From: DYGX01 sp035325905 | Lineage (GTDB): Bacteria; Chloroflexota; Anaerolineae; Aggregatilineales; Aggregatilineaceae | Direction of reading: 5' to 3' | Assembly (NCBI GenBank): GCA_035325905.1 | Contig: DAOKYY010000019.1 | Span: 1 to 54,754, forward strand | DNA: 54,754 nt | Part shown: piece by piece, positions 32,464 through 40,931 of the stretch | Position numbering within the stretch: the first letter of the stretch is position 1 | Layout: the number at the start of each line of letters is the position of its first letter | Position numbers and translations under genes: made by a program | Notes under the pieces: generated by a model | Seen by the model: the letters and a program-made list of their open reading frames with translations, nothing else | Told to the model about the DNA's origin: nothing | The model's database searches: none

Positions 32464-33096
32464 ATGGGACGAAACGGGTTTAATGACAGCCGGACACGCG
32501 GCTTGATCGCGGTCGGCCTGATCGCGCTCGGCGTGATCTTCTGGCTCGGCATCGGCGCGCTGTGGCCGCTGTTCGTGATGGTGCCAGGGCTGATGTTCCT
32601 GGGCATCGCCGCGAGCGGCGGGCGCCGCACGGCGGCCTTCGCCATTCCCGGCATGATCGTCAGCGGCACCGGGCTGCTGCTGCTCGTGCAGAACATCACC
32701 GGCTATTGGGGAAGCTGGTCCTACGCGTGGACACTGTATGGCGTATTTCTGGGAATGGGCTTCGCCATGATGGGCCGGCTGATGGGCGACCATGCGCTCG
32801 AATCGCTGGGGCGCGTCTTCATGGTCGTCGGCGGAATCGCGTTCGTGGCGTTCGGCTTCCTGATGGAGCTGGTGGTCGGCGTCGGCGGGCTGGGCACCAA
32901 GCTCTGGCCGCTGCTGTTGATCGGGCTGGGGCTGCTGTTGCTGGCGCGGCCCTTCACGCTGCGCCGCGCGCTAGCGCCCAAGAAGAAGCGCGACGAGCAG
33001 TTGTTCACGGGGCCGGTCGTCTACGGATCGCGCAAGCGCGACGCCTCGCGCCTGAGCGTGTCCGACGCGGACGAGCATCAGTCCAGCCGCCGCTAG
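32464..33096 (+). CDS. Multi-pass membrane protein (DUF5668/LiaF-like)
   Basis: 210 residues from ATG 32464. Six hydrophobic segments (GLIAVGLIALGVIFWLGIGA, then FAIPGMIVSGTGLLLLV and LWPLLLIGLGLLLLARPF among others), with a cytoplasmic basic/acidic tail (APKKKRDEQ, DADEHQSSRR). The pattern is that of DUF5668/LiaF-type proteins, which often sense or respond to envelope stress. No two-component partner is nearby. It ends 6 bp before the deaminase gene and is probably cotranscribed with it. Confidence 0.65.
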   Translation: MGRNGFNDSRTRGLIAVGLIALGVIFWLGIGALWPLFVMVPGLMFLGIAASGGRRTAAFAIPGMIVSGTGLLLLVQNITGYWGSWSYAWTLYGVFLGMGFAMMGRLMGDHALESLGRVFMVVGGIAFVAFGFLMELVVGVGGLGTKLWPLLLIGLGLLLLARPFTLRRALAPKKKRDEQLFTGPVVYGSRKRDASRLSVSDADEHQSSRR

Positions 33097-33102
33097 ACCG
33101 CG

Positions 33103-33522
33103 ATGAATATGTATCCGTTGGCAACGGAAGACGAGGCGCTCATCGCCGCCGCGCGACAAACCCTGTTGCGCGCGTACCACCCGGACCGGCACACGGTCGG
33201 TTCGGCGGTGCGGGCGGGGTCCGGGCAGGTGTACACCGGCGTCAACGTCGAGTCCGCGGGCGCGGGGCCGTGCGCGGAGCCGGTCGCGCTCGGCGCGGCG
33301 ATCTCCGCCGGGGAACGCGCGCTTCTGACGATTGTCGCAGTCGGCGGCTTTGAAGAGCCAGGGTACGTGCTGAACCCCTGCGGCAACTGCCGCCAGATGA
33401 TGATCGACTACGCGCCCGATATGCTAGTGATCGTCGGCGACGAGCGCGGCGCGCATTTCAAGGTCCGCGCGCGAGACCTGCTGCCCTTCCCGTATCGTCA
33501 TTTCGACGGCGATCCGCCGTAG
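33103..33522 (+). CDS. cdd: Cytidine deaminase family protein
   Basis: 139 residues. It deaminates cytidine or a related base in nucleotide salvage. The zinc site is CAEPVALG (catalytic Glu in CAE) plus PCGNCRQ (PCxxC). The substrate loop TGVNVESAGAGP is present. The length is that of tetrameric cytidine deaminases; a blasticidin-S-deaminase-like specificity cannot be excluded from the NVESAGAG segment. Second gene after the membrane protein at 32464. Confidence 0.88.
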   Translation: MNMYPLATEDEALIAAARQTLLRAYHPDRHTVGSAVRAGSGQVYTGVNVESAGAGPCAEPVALGAAISAGERALLTIVAVGGFEEPGYVLNPCGNCRQMMIDYAPDMLVIVGDERGAHFKVRARDLLPFPYRHFDGDPP

Positions 33523-33532
33523 CGCGAGCAAG

Positions 33533-33564
33533 CAAAACGCCGCGACCGGAAACAGTCGCGGCGT
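33533..33564 (-). terminator. Terminator of the tRNA-Ser pair
   Basis: Perfect 10-bp stem (33537-33546 with 33555-33564); on the minus strand it is followed by TTTTGC. Confidence 0.75.
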
Positions 33565-33577
33565 GTGCGTTATCTGG

Positions 33578-33667
33578 CGGGGAGGACAGGATTCGAACCT
33601 GCGAACCGGTTTAAGGCCGGTTAACCGCTTAGCAGGCGGCCCCAATCGTCCACTCTGGCACCTCCCC
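33578..33667 (-). tRNA. tRNA-Ser (GCT)
   Basis: 90-nt class II tRNA with acceptor GGGGAGG/CCTCCCC, a long variable arm and anticodon loop CTGCTAA. Discriminator G. No CCA encoded. Transcribed after the tRNA-Ser(TGA) gene 20 bp away. Confidence 0.95.
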
Positions 33668-33687
33668 GTAGTCGGTGCCGGTTGAGG

Positions 33688-33775
33688 CGGAGGGAGAGGG
33701 ATTCGAACCCCCGGAGACGCGGAGCGCCTCAATGGTTTTCAAGACCACCGCCTTCAGCCACTCGGCCATCCCTCC
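33688..33775 (-). tRNA. tRNA-Ser (TGA)
   Basis: 88-nt class II tRNA; acceptor GGAGGGA/TCCCTCC, anticodon TGA in loop TTGAAAA, long variable arm, discriminator G. First of the tRNA-Ser pair. Confidence 0.95.
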
Positions 33776-33813
33776 AGGCGGGCGATCCGGAAACTCTCCC
33801 AGATGCGACCGGT

Positions 33814-33842
33814 AGTATAGCATGTACAGGGGGGAGGGTCAA
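33814..33842 (-). promoter_or_regulatory. Promoter of the tRNA-Ser operon
   Basis: Minus strand: TTGACC (33837-33842), exactly 17 bp, TATACT (33814-33819). Confidence 0.85.
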
Positions 33843-33978
33843 CGGTGGATCGAGCGAGGGCGCCCGCCCGCGCCGCGCGCGGCTTGGCAAATCGGCGGAT
33901 TGGACTACACTTGGATCGACATCAGGAGCTGCCATCGGAACTGTAGCCGCGACCGGCTCGCGGAGAGGAGACCGGCCT

Positions 33979-34323
33979 ATGCAGGCTGCCGGGGTCGTGT
34001 TTCTGGCGCTGTTCGCCATCACGCTCGCCGCGCTGTATATTGCGGTGCGCCGCGCCTGGGCGCCCACGCTGACGCTGATGCTGGTCGGCGGCGTGCTCAG
34101 CATGGCGTTCGTGATGGCGTTCGCCTTTACCAACGAGAACGTCTACACCGCGCAGGCCATCCTGGCCGGCGTGGTGGTCGGGCTAGGATTTGCCGGGGCA
34201 GCGGTGGCTATCGCGCGCTTTTTCCGTGCCAACGAGCCGCCCCCACGTGTTCGCCTGGTATCATCACACACTGCACAGGAGAGAGGCCCGCATGATGGAC
34301 GAAACGATCATGCTCATTCGTGA
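33979..34323 (+). CDS. Small membrane protein overlapping a PH-domain gene
   Basis: 114 residues from ATG 33979 with GAGAGGAG upstream. Three hydrophobic helices (VVFLALFAITLAALYIAV, LTLMLVGGVLSMAFVMAF, AILAGVVVGLGFAGAAVAIA), then ~35 residues that overlap the start of the next gene by 32 bp. Looks like a short integral protein with no recognised domain. The overlap suggests coupling with the PH-domain protein. Confidence 0.65.
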   Translation: MQAAGVVFLALFAITLAALYIAVRRAWAPTLTLMLVGGVLSMAFVMAFAFTNENVYTAQAILAGVVVGLGFAGAAVAIARFFRANEPPPRVRLVSSHTAQERGPHDGRNDHAHS

Positions 34324-34678
34324 GAGCAAGCGCCACCCCTGGTTCTGGGTGCGAGCGATTGGGACGCTCGGCATCTGGCTGCTGTGGTGGCGCAACAATT
34401 ACCTCGCGCTGACCCGCCGCTCGATTGTGCGACGCAACGGGGTCTTCGTGAAAAACGAGCGCGCGGTCCCGCTCAACCAGGTGCAGGACATCTCAATCGC
34501 CTACGGGTTCATCCGGCGCATGTTTGGCCTGGGCGACATCCGCATCGAGACCGCCGGTAGCTCCGGCACCGAGATTATCATGCATGACGTGGACTCGCCC
34601 GATACCTTCCGCTCGCGCGTATTCGAAGCGATCGACGCTTTCTACGACGAAGGGCCTGCTCCCGCAAAGAACCGCTGA
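34292..34678 (+). CDS. PH-domain membrane protein (YdbS/DUF304-like)
   Basis: 128 residues from ATG 34292 with AGGAGAGAGG upstream. A hydrophobic segment near the N-terminus (IGTLGIWLLWW) is followed by a bacterial PH domain: LTRRSIVRRNGVFVKNERAVPLNQVQDI with its basic strand, then IRIETAGSSGTEIIMHDV. It anchors at the membrane and probably binds lipids or proteins. It is coupled to the upstream three-helix protein. Confidence 0.8.
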   Translation: MMDETIMLIRESKRHPWFWVRAIGTLGIWLLWWRNNYLALTRRSIVRRNGVFVKNERAVPLNQVQDISIAYGFIRRMFGLGDIRIETAGSSGTEIIMHDVDSPDTFRSRVFEAIDAFYDEGPAPAKNR

Positions 34679-34933
34679 ATCGCGCCTTTTCGCGCCGTTA
34701 CAGCAACGCCCGCCGGTCATCTGCCAAACGTCGCATGGACGTAGGGCGGTGGCATAGCGGGCGTTTATTCTGTCATGTTAAAATTAACTCAGCCGCAACG
34801 GAAACGCGGCAGCCGCCTGGGAAGCGTTCAGCAGGGCAAGGCGGCAGGTCAATCGCTCTGCTCCCAATGAATCGAACCTGTGCTGGAAAAAATGGCGGGC
34901 GCCCGGCGTCTCGCCTGGAGATAACGCCGTAAC

Positions 34934-37900
34934 ATGAATTTCCTAAAGCAACCTCGCCGGCCGGCCCCGCGCCGTCGACCTCCGACCAATCCACCACGCC
35001 GCGCTCCGCAGGGCCACCGGCCTCCGCGCGCTGCCGCCTATCCGACCGCCGGTCCACAGCCGGGCTACCCGGCGGGGGCCGTGCCCGGCGCGGCGCCGGT
35101 GATGTCGCGCCAGCAGCGGCGTCCACGGCGGCGCGGGCTGGCGCTTGGCCCGGGGATTTTCCTCGGCTGCATGGGCATCGCGGCGGTGTTTGTGCTCGGC
35201 TTCCTGATCACGGCGTGGCTGATCTACGACCACTACAGCGGCAAGCTGGAAGCGCAGATCGCCGCGCTGGAGACGCTGAGCGACTCGTCGTCGTTTGAGA
35301 CGACCGTGATTTACGACCGCGACGGCCAGGAGCTATACCAGGTCTTCGACGAGGGCCTGCGCACCCGCATCCCGCTGGAGCAGATTCCGCAGCACGTGAT
35401 CGACGCCACGATCTCGATCGAGGATGACAGCTTCTACCAGAACGAAGGCGTCGATATCCCGAGCATTGTGCGCGCGGCGGGCCAGTACCTGCGCTACGGC
35501 TACATCGTCTCCGGCGGCAGCACGATCACGCAGCAGTTGATCCGCAACACGCTGTTCGACGTGGAATATCGCAACGAGCTGACGCTCAACCGCAAGATCG
35601 ACGAGGCGCTGCTGGCGATGATCCTGACCCAGAAGATGGGCAAGGATGACATCCTGGAGTTGTACCTCAACGAAATCTACTACGGCAACTTAGCCTATGG
35701 CATCGAGGCTGCGGCGCAGACGTACTTCGGCAAGCCCGCCGCCAATCTGACGCTGGGCGAAGCGGCGCTGCTGGCCGGGCTGCCCCAGGCGCCCGCCGAT
35801 CTCGACCCGCTCAACCCGGACCCGAACGTCCAGCGCCGCGTGATGGAGCGCCGCCGGCTGGTGCTCGACCTGATGGTCAAGGAAGGGTACATCACCGAGG
35901 CCGAGGCGAGCGCCGCCTACGCCGAGCCGCTGACCTACGCGCACCGCGATATCCGCCTCGACGCCGCGCCGCACTTCGTGGTGTACGCGCAGGACGCGCT
36001 TGAGAACTTGCTGGTCAACGAGCTGGGCTTCAACCAGGAAGAAATCCGCAAGGTAATCGCCAGCGGCGGGCTTCAGGTCTATACCACGGTCGATATGGAC
36101 TACCAGCGGCTGGCGGAGAACGTCGCGCGGAACCAGGTCGCGCAGCTCAAGGCCGCGCATAATATGAACAACGCCTCGGTCGTGATCCTGCGGCCCGACA
36201 CCGGCGAGATTCTGGCGATGGTCGGCAGCGTGGACTACGACGACGAGTCGATTGATGGCAATGTCAACATGGCGGTCGCGCCGCGACAGCCGGGCAGCGC
36301 CATGAAGCCGTTCACCTACGCCGCCGCGCTCGAAAAGGGCTGGACCGCCGGGCAGGTCATCTGGGACACCGAGATCCAGATCGGCCAGCCGGGCCAGGCG
36401 CCGTATGTCCCGCGCAACTATGACGGCCAGTTTCACGGGCCGGTGCGCCTGCGCGAGGCGCTCGGCAACTCGTATAACATCCCGGCGGTGCAGACGCTGC
36501 GCTACGTCGGCGTCGATTACCTGCTGTGGATGATGAGCCGGGTCGGTGTCACCAGCCTGGGCAACGACGCGTCGCACTACGGCCTGTCGCTGACGCTTGG
36601 CGGCGGCGAAGTCCCGCCGCTGGAGCTGACCACCGCGTATTCGGTGCTGGCGAACGGCGGCGTATACGTGCCGCACCGCGCGATCCTGTGCATCACGAAC
36701 ACCGACAACGAAATTCTGTACGAGTACGAGCAGCATTGCCCGGTTGGGGCGCGGCTGACCGAGCGCTCGCGCAGCGTCACGGCCAACGCGCGGCAGGTGC
36801 TCGACCCGCGCATCGCGTTCATCATCAGCGATATCCTGGCGGACAACAACGCGCGCACCCCGGCGATGGGCGCCAACAGCCCGCTCCACACGCCCGGCCT
36901 GCCGACCTCGGTCAAGACCGGCACGACCAACGACTTCAAGGATAACTGGACGGTCGGGTTCACGCGGAACATCGCGGTCGGGGTGTGGACCGGCAACACC
37001 GACAACGCCAGCATGGTCAACGTCTCCGGGCTGCAAGGCGCCGCGCCGATCTGGCACGACATCATCACCGGCATCTATGGCAACCAGGACTTGCTCGGCG
37101 TGCTGGGCCAGCGCCTGCCGGATGACGCGCACCTGCAAGCGCCGGGCGGCGTTAGCTCGCGCCAGCTGTGCACGGTGTCCGGCACGTCGCTGCGCGACCC
37201 GGCGCTGAGCTGCTCGCCGGGCGCGTTCGAGTGGATGCTCGACAGCCCGGCCACCGCGCCGGATGGTAACGGAAACCTGGTCCCGCAGGCCCCGACGCCG
37301 CCGCCGCAGACCTCGGCCAATGGCCCGCAGCCCGTCGAGATCGAGCCGGGCGTGATCCGCGTGGCGGTCTACCCGGTCGCGCCGGACCTGGCGAACGCGA
37401 TCGCGGCGGCGGACACCGGCGGCAAGACCGTCCCGCCGCGCTACTGCCAGGTCCCAATCGAGGTCGCCGGGCAGGTGCCGGGCGTGCAGGAGCAGCTGTT
37501 CCTGGCGCCGCCGCCAGAGCCGGACGACGCCTTCTACGCGCGGCGCTGGGCGCAGGCCGCGGGGGTCGCGATCCTGCCACAGTACGCCTGCAATGAGCAG
37601 ATGCTCTCGCTGCCGCCCGGCGCGGGCAGCCCGGTCGTCGTCGCGAATATCGTCTCGCCCGCGCCCGGCCAGGAAATCTCCGCGTCGCAGCCGATCGACA
37701 TCGTTGGCAGCGCGATGTTCTCGCCGCAACAGGCCGAGTACTACAAGGTCGAGATTCGCGGCGGGCCGTTCGCGGAGTTCCAGACGATCAACGACATCCA
37801 CCGCGAGGGGGTGGCAAACGGCGTGCTGGAGCGCATCGGCCCCTACGCGCTGCCGCCCGGCGAGTACGTGGTCCAGCTCGTGATCGTGGGCCGCGACGGG

Positions 37901-37948
37901 AACTGGCTCCAGCAGCCGTATGTCGTCCCCTTCCGCGTGACCGGGTAG
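34934..37948 (+). CDS. Penicillin-binding protein 1A-type bifunctional peptidoglycan synthase
   Basis: 1004 residues. A Pro/Arg-rich cytoplasmic head (1-70) and membrane helix (73-97) precede a GT51 transglycosylase (~118-300; SIEDDSFYQNEGVD with catalytic E163, SGGSTITQQL, YLNEIYYG). The transpeptidase has S455 (PGSAMKPF, SxxK), S513-Y-N and K661TG. An additional ~280-residue C-terminus is Pro-rich, then Ig-like (~905-1004). It polymerises and crosslinks peptidoglycan outside the membrane. The Ig-like tail is less common in PBP1A. No elongasome partner is nearby. Confidence 0.95.
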   Translation: MNFLKQPRRPAPRRRPPTNPPRRAPQGHRPPRAAAYPTAGPQPGYPAGAVPGAAPVMSRQQRRPRRRGLALGPGIFLGCMGIAAVFVLGFLITAWLIYDHYSGKLEAQIAALETLSDSSSFETTVIYDRDGQELYQVFDEGLRTRIPLEQIPQHVIDATISIEDDSFYQNEGVDIPSIVRAAGQYLRYGYIVSGGSTITQQLIRNTLFDVEYRNELTLNRKIDEALLAMILTQKMGKDDILELYLNEIYYGNLAYGIEAAAQTYFGKPAANLTLGEAALLAGLPQAPADLDPLNPDPNVQRRVMERRRLVLDLMVKEGYITEAEASAAYAEPLTYAHRDIRLDAAPHFVVYAQDALENLLVNELGFNQEEIRKVIASGGLQVYTTVDMDYQRLAENVARNQVAQLKAAHNMNNASVVILRPDTGEILAMVGSVDYDDESIDGNVNMAVAPRQPGSAMKPFTYAAALEKGWTAGQVIWDTEIQIGQPGQAPYVPRNYDGQFHGPVRLREALGNSYNIPAVQTLRYVGVDYLLWMMSRVGVTSLGNDASHYGLSLTLGGGEVPPLELTTAYSVLANGGVYVPHRAILCITNTDNEILYEYEQHCPVGARLTERSRSVTANARQVLDPRIAFIISDILADNNARTPAMGANSPLHTPGLPTSVKTGTTNDFKDNWTVGFTRNIAVGVWTGNTDNASMVNVSGLQGAAPIWHDIITGIYGNQDLLGVLGQRLPDDAHLQAPGGVSSRQLCTVSGTSLRDPALSCSPGAFEWMLDSPATAPDGNGNLVPQAPTPPPQTSANGPQPVEIEPGVIRVAVYPVAPDLANAIAAADTGGKTVPPRYCQVPIEVAGQVPGVQEQLFLAPPPEPDDAFYARRWAQAAGVAILPQYACNEQMLSLPPGAGSPVVVANIVSPAPGQEISASQPIDIVGSAMFSPQQAEYYKVEIRGGPFAEFQTINDIHREGVANGVLERIGPYALPPGEYVVQLVIVGRDGNWLQQPYVVPFRVTG

Positions 37949-38057
37949 CAAGAAAGCGGCGAAAGACAGCTAAAGGCAGCTAGGGACAGCGAAAAACAGC
38001 CAGAAGCAGCAGACCGACTGCTCTTGGCTGTTTTCGGCTGTTCTTCGCTGCTCTTCC
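37949..38057. repeat. Head-to-head decamer arrays between convergent genes
   Basis: About four imperfect ACAGCnnAAA-like units are followed by the same unit in opposite orientation, forming a long imperfect palindrome. Probably acts as a bidirectional terminator between PBP1A and rsgA; it contains TTTTC and TTCTTC runs but no clean T tract. Confidence 0.6.
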
Positions 38058-39011
38058 TCAATACACGTACTGCTCTTCCAGCTCCTCACGCAGGCGCAGA
38101 TAACTGTTGTACCGCTCCGGGGCGATCTCGCCGCGCGCCAGCGCCGCCCGCACGCCGCAGCCCGGCTCGTGCGTGTGCGTGCAATCTTGAAAGCGACATT
38201 CCGCGACATGCGGCGCGATCTCGATATAGTAGCCGTCCAGCTCGTCCGGCTCGACATCCCACGGCGAGATCGCGCGGATGCCCGGCGTATCGGCGATGTA
38301 GCCCCCGCCCGCCAGCGGCACCAGCTCGCTATAGCGCGTGGTGTGCCGGCCTTTGGTCGTCGCGTGGCTGACCGCGTTGACACGCCGCCCCAGGTCCGGC
38401 TCGATCGCGTTGAGCAGGCTGGTCTTGCCGACGCCCGACGGCCCGGTGAAGACTGAGATCTTACCGGCCAGCGCCTCACGCAGCGCGTCCAGCCCTTCGC
38501 CGGTCTTCGCGCTGACATAGAGCACCGGGTAGCCGATCCGCTCGTAGACGCCGAACTTGTCGGCAATCTCGGCGCGGTCGGCGAGCAGGTCGATCTTGTT
38601 GAGGCACACCCGAATCTCCGGGATGGCGGCTTTTTCGGCAGCCACCAGGAAGCGGTCAAGCATGCGGGTATGCGGCGCCGGATCGGCTGCCGCGAACACG
38701 AAGATTGCCTGATCGGGGTTGGCGATGATCACCTGCTCGCGCTCGGCGGAGGTGCCGACTGCCGAGGACGGCGCGACGCGGGATAGCACGCGCTCGCGCT
38801 CGGCCACGGCGACGATCACTGCCTCGACCTGGTCGGCTGCGACCGGCAGCCGCTCAATCGTGACGCGATCCCCCAGCGCGACGAGATCGGTGTCCGTATA
38901 GGCTTCCTTCAGCCTGCCCCGCAGTTGGGCCACCACGGCGCCTTCGTCGGTTTGAACGGTGAAAAATCCGCTTTGCGTGCGGATCACCAGCCCGGTGAGT
39001 CGTTCTGCCAA
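38058..39011 (-). CDS. rsgA: Ribosome small-subunit-dependent GTPase A
   Basis: 317 residues. Circularly permuted GTPase that helps mature the 30S subunit. An N-terminal OB-fold (TGLVIRTQSGFFTVQTDEG) is followed by G4 NKID (~138), then G1 GPSGVGKTS (~190-198), G3 DTPG (~240) and a C-terminal zinc site (CRFQDC, HEPGC). GAGAGG lies ahead of the ATG. About 50 nt upstream is a terminator that ends a tiny independent unit (39132-39281), so rsgA may be expressed by readthrough. Confidence 0.95.
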   Translation of the reverse strand: MAERLTGLVIRTQSGFFTVQTDEGAVVAQLRGRLKEAYTDTDLVALGDRVTIERLPVAADQVEAVIVAVAERERVLSRVAPSSAVGTSAEREQVIIANPDQAIFVFAAADPAPHTRMLDRFLVAAEKAAIPEIRVCLNKIDLLADRAEIADKFGVYERIGYPVLYVSAKTGEGLDALREALAGKISVFTGPSGVGKTSLLNAIEPDLGRRVNAVSHATTKGRHTTRYSELVPLAGGGYIADTPGIRAISPWDVEPDELDGYYIEIAPHVAECRFQDCTHTHEPGCGVRAALARGEIAPERYNSYLRLREELEEQYVY

Positions 39012-39061
39012 TGCCGTTTCCCTCTCAGTCGATCATGTCTTCGACGCGCGTAGAACGAGCG

Positions 39062-39095
39062 AAAAAACACGCCACGGAACAGCCCCATCCGTGGC
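39062..39095 (-). terminator. Terminator of the tiny unit upstream of rsgA
   Basis: GCCACGGA (39071-39078) pairs with TCCGTGGC (39088-39095); on the minus strand a T6 tract follows (39062-39067). Confidence 0.85.
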
Positions 39096-39131
39096 GCAGG
39101 GAAACACGGCAGAAGCGGTGCGCGGGTGCTA

Positions 39132-39194
39132 TCAGCGGCGTTCCTCCTGCGAGCGGATGAGGCGAGCGACGAATCGAGCAGCCTGTCCTGTCAT
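39132..39194 (-). CDS. Putative 20-residue small protein or leader peptide
   Basis: ATG 39194 with a strong GAGGAGG six bases upstream encodes 20 residues (MTGQAARFVARLIRSQEERR), then TGA. A promoter (39252-39281) and strong GCGCGGGC/GCCCGCGC hairpin precede it, and a terminator follows. Basic, amphipathic and probably helical. It could be a regulatory leader peptide for rsgA or an independent microprotein. Confidence 0.5.
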   Translation of the reverse strand: MTGQAARFVARLIRSQEERR

Positions 39195-39251
39195 CGCGCA
39201 CCTCCTCTGCGGCGCGGGCGGCGGCCCGCGCGCCATCGACCTGAGACACTC

Positions 39252-39281
39252 AGAATAGCATGACCTTCTCGGCGGAGTCAA
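39252..39281 (-). promoter_or_regulatory. Promoter of the tiny unit and rsgA
   Basis: Minus strand TTGACT (39276-39281), 18 bp, TATTCT (39252-39257). Transcript starts near 39246. Confidence 0.7.
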
Positions 39282-39474
39282 TCACCCCGCGCGGCGGAGA
39301 TGGTCGCCGCGGTTTACTGGTTCAGCTACCGGCGCGACACGTGCGGGCCGGGGTAGCAGAGCTTGGAAAGCAGAATTGAGTGTTATTTACGGTGCATATC
39401 GGCTGCTAGTCCAAAATTAGACTGAGATATATACTAACGTATCTCGTGCTTAAAACGTTCAGGGAGGTTTGGAA

Positions 39475-40227
39475 GTGAAACTTAACTACTTGTTTGTTTT
39501 AGCAATCTGTTTTGCAATGTCGTTCCTGCCGCAAACTGTTATCGCACAAGAGAATAGCAATACGATCACATATGGCGAAACCCTAGTCGGTGAAATCTCC
39601 AATCGAGAATTCGAAATTGAGTATAGATTCACTGGCTCTGCTGGCGACGTCATTGTGCTCGAAATGCAACCGGCTGAAGTGCTTGGAGACCTAGATCATC
39701 CTGTGATCATGGTTCTCGACACTGACTACACTCCCCTATGGGATGCTGGGTCCTATGGGAGCGCCGTTCTAGCCGCTGTGCTGCCGTATGATGGTGAATA
39801 TGTGATCTTGGCAACCAGATCAGATGGGCGCGCCGGAGACAGTGTTGGCGAATATACCTTGACCCTATCAAACTTACCGGTGATCGAACCCGGTGCGTTA
39901 ATTGAAGGGGAAGTCTCAAGCGAAGGCGTGGTCTATCATGCAGTTGACGCCACGGCGGGGCCATTTTCGATCAACTACCAAAAAACGTCGGGGGAGTTCT
40001 TCCCAGAAATCTTGGTGAATGACATCAGCGAAGCGGAACTGGATGAAATTGCGTCCATGTCAGGCACGTTTGTATCCGCTACGATGACTATCGATCCGGC
40101 CTATGTCAGTGGTGATGTTTTGGTCATTTCGCTTCACGAAGGACTGTGGGACTGGAACTTTGACGAAGTTACAGCAACGTACACGCTGACGATCGAACAA
40201 CGGCGAGGTACTGCGAAGAATATGTAA
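39475..40227 (+). CDS. Secreted beta-rich protein (PPC-like), AT-richer than neighbours
   Basis: 250 residues from GTG 39475 (GGGAGG seven bases upstream). Signal peptide to ~AQ. The body resembles bacterial pre-peptidase C-terminal (PPC)-type beta-sandwiches (EIEYRFTGSAGDVIVLEMQP, then DGEYVILATRSDGRAGDSVGEYTLTLS), probably two copies; the second is truncated. Codon use and base composition (near 50% G+C) are unlike the surroundings, pointing to recent transfer. Extracellular; binding function likely. Confidence 0.7.
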   Translation: MKLNYLFVLAICFAMSFLPQTVIAQENSNTITYGETLVGEISNREFEIEYRFTGSAGDVIVLEMQPAEVLGDLDHPVIMVLDTDYTPLWDAGSYGSAVLAAVLPYDGEYVILATRSDGRAGDSVGEYTLTLSNLPVIEPGALIEGEVSSEGVVYHAVDATAGPFSINYQKTSGEFFPEILVNDISEAELDEIASMSGTFVSATMTIDPAYVSGDVLVISLHEGLWDWNFDEVTATYTLTIEQRRGTAKNM

Positions 40228-40254
40228 AGCGCGCACCCTGTTCGAGCGCGCGCT
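40228..40254 (-). terminator. Weak terminator of tRNA-Gly(GCC)
   Basis: AGCGCGC (40228-40234) and GCGCGCT (40248-40254) pair; only TTTA follows on the minus strand. Confidence 0.4.
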
Positions 40255-40262
40255 GCTGCGTG

Positions 40263-40334
<72 letters not shown>

Positions 40335-40352
40335 GTGGTCCAACTGGTCGAT

Positions 40353-40381
40353 AGTATAGACCATCGACCGCGATTTGACAA
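40353..40381 (-). promoter_or_regulatory. Promoter of tRNA-Gly(GCC)
   Basis: Minus strand TTGTCA (40376-40381), 17 bp, TATACT (40353-40358). Confidence 0.85.
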
Positions 40382-40426
40382 GGGGAAAATTGGCCGCCCG
40401 CGATGTGCGGAGCGCGCCGCGCCGGA

Positions 40427-40861
40427 TCATTCCTCCTGCGCGGCGAGCGTGTCCAGCACGGAGCGCGCCCAGCGGTTGATGCGCGCCGGATACTCCTCGT
40501 CGGGGCGCAGCGCCACGTCGCGCACGGTGATCGGCCAGGCGATAGCGCGCGGCGGGCGGTCCCCACGCAGGATCGGGGCTTTATGCGGCGTGTCCAGCCC
40601 GAAAAGCTGCGCCGCCACGCGCCGCAAGTGCTGCGGCGGCGGCTGGTCTTCGAGCGCGATCCGCAGCAGGGCGATCGCCTGCGGGCGCGCCTCGTCCGAA
40701 TACCGGTCGTGCGTCAGCATGAAGCTGGCGACCATCTGGGGATGCACCGGGCCGTTGCGCTCCATGTCGGCGTATTCCTCGAACAGCAGGCGCTCGAAGA
40801 ATTCCTGGCACGATTCGCCCGGCGCCAGCGGCGCGCCGCACTCTGGGCAATGCTGGTCCAT
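40427..40861 (-). CDS. DUF5946 family zinc-finger protein
   Basis: 144 residues. Opens with a CPECGAPLAPGESCQEFF segment (CxxC...C) as in DUF5946 proteins, then a helical body containing VHPQMVASFMLTHDRYSDEARP, the conserved His/Tyr region of the family. It ends AARSV-LDTLAAQEE-like, acidic. Function of the family is unknown. It stands alone between tRNA-Gly and a small membrane protein gene. Confidence 0.8.
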   Translation of the reverse strand: MDQHCPECGAPLAPGESCQEFFERLLFEEYADMERNGPVHPQMVASFMLTHDRYSDEARPQAIALLRIALEDQPPPQHLRRVAAQLFGLDTPHKAPILRGDRPPRAIAWPITVRDVALRPDEEYPARINRWARSVLDTLAAQEE

Positions 40862-40931
40862 CGTCGCCTCCCGTACCGCGCTCGTCAGCGGGAGACTATA
40901 GCGCAGCCGGGGCCGATCCGCCCGTCGCCGC

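Noticed and set aside
35690..37951. 753-residue open frame antisense to the PBP1A gene
   Set aside because: High-GC shadow: Arg/Asp/Val-rich composition, no recognisable motif, no ribosome-binding site, and complete overlap with a gene whose motifs are certain.
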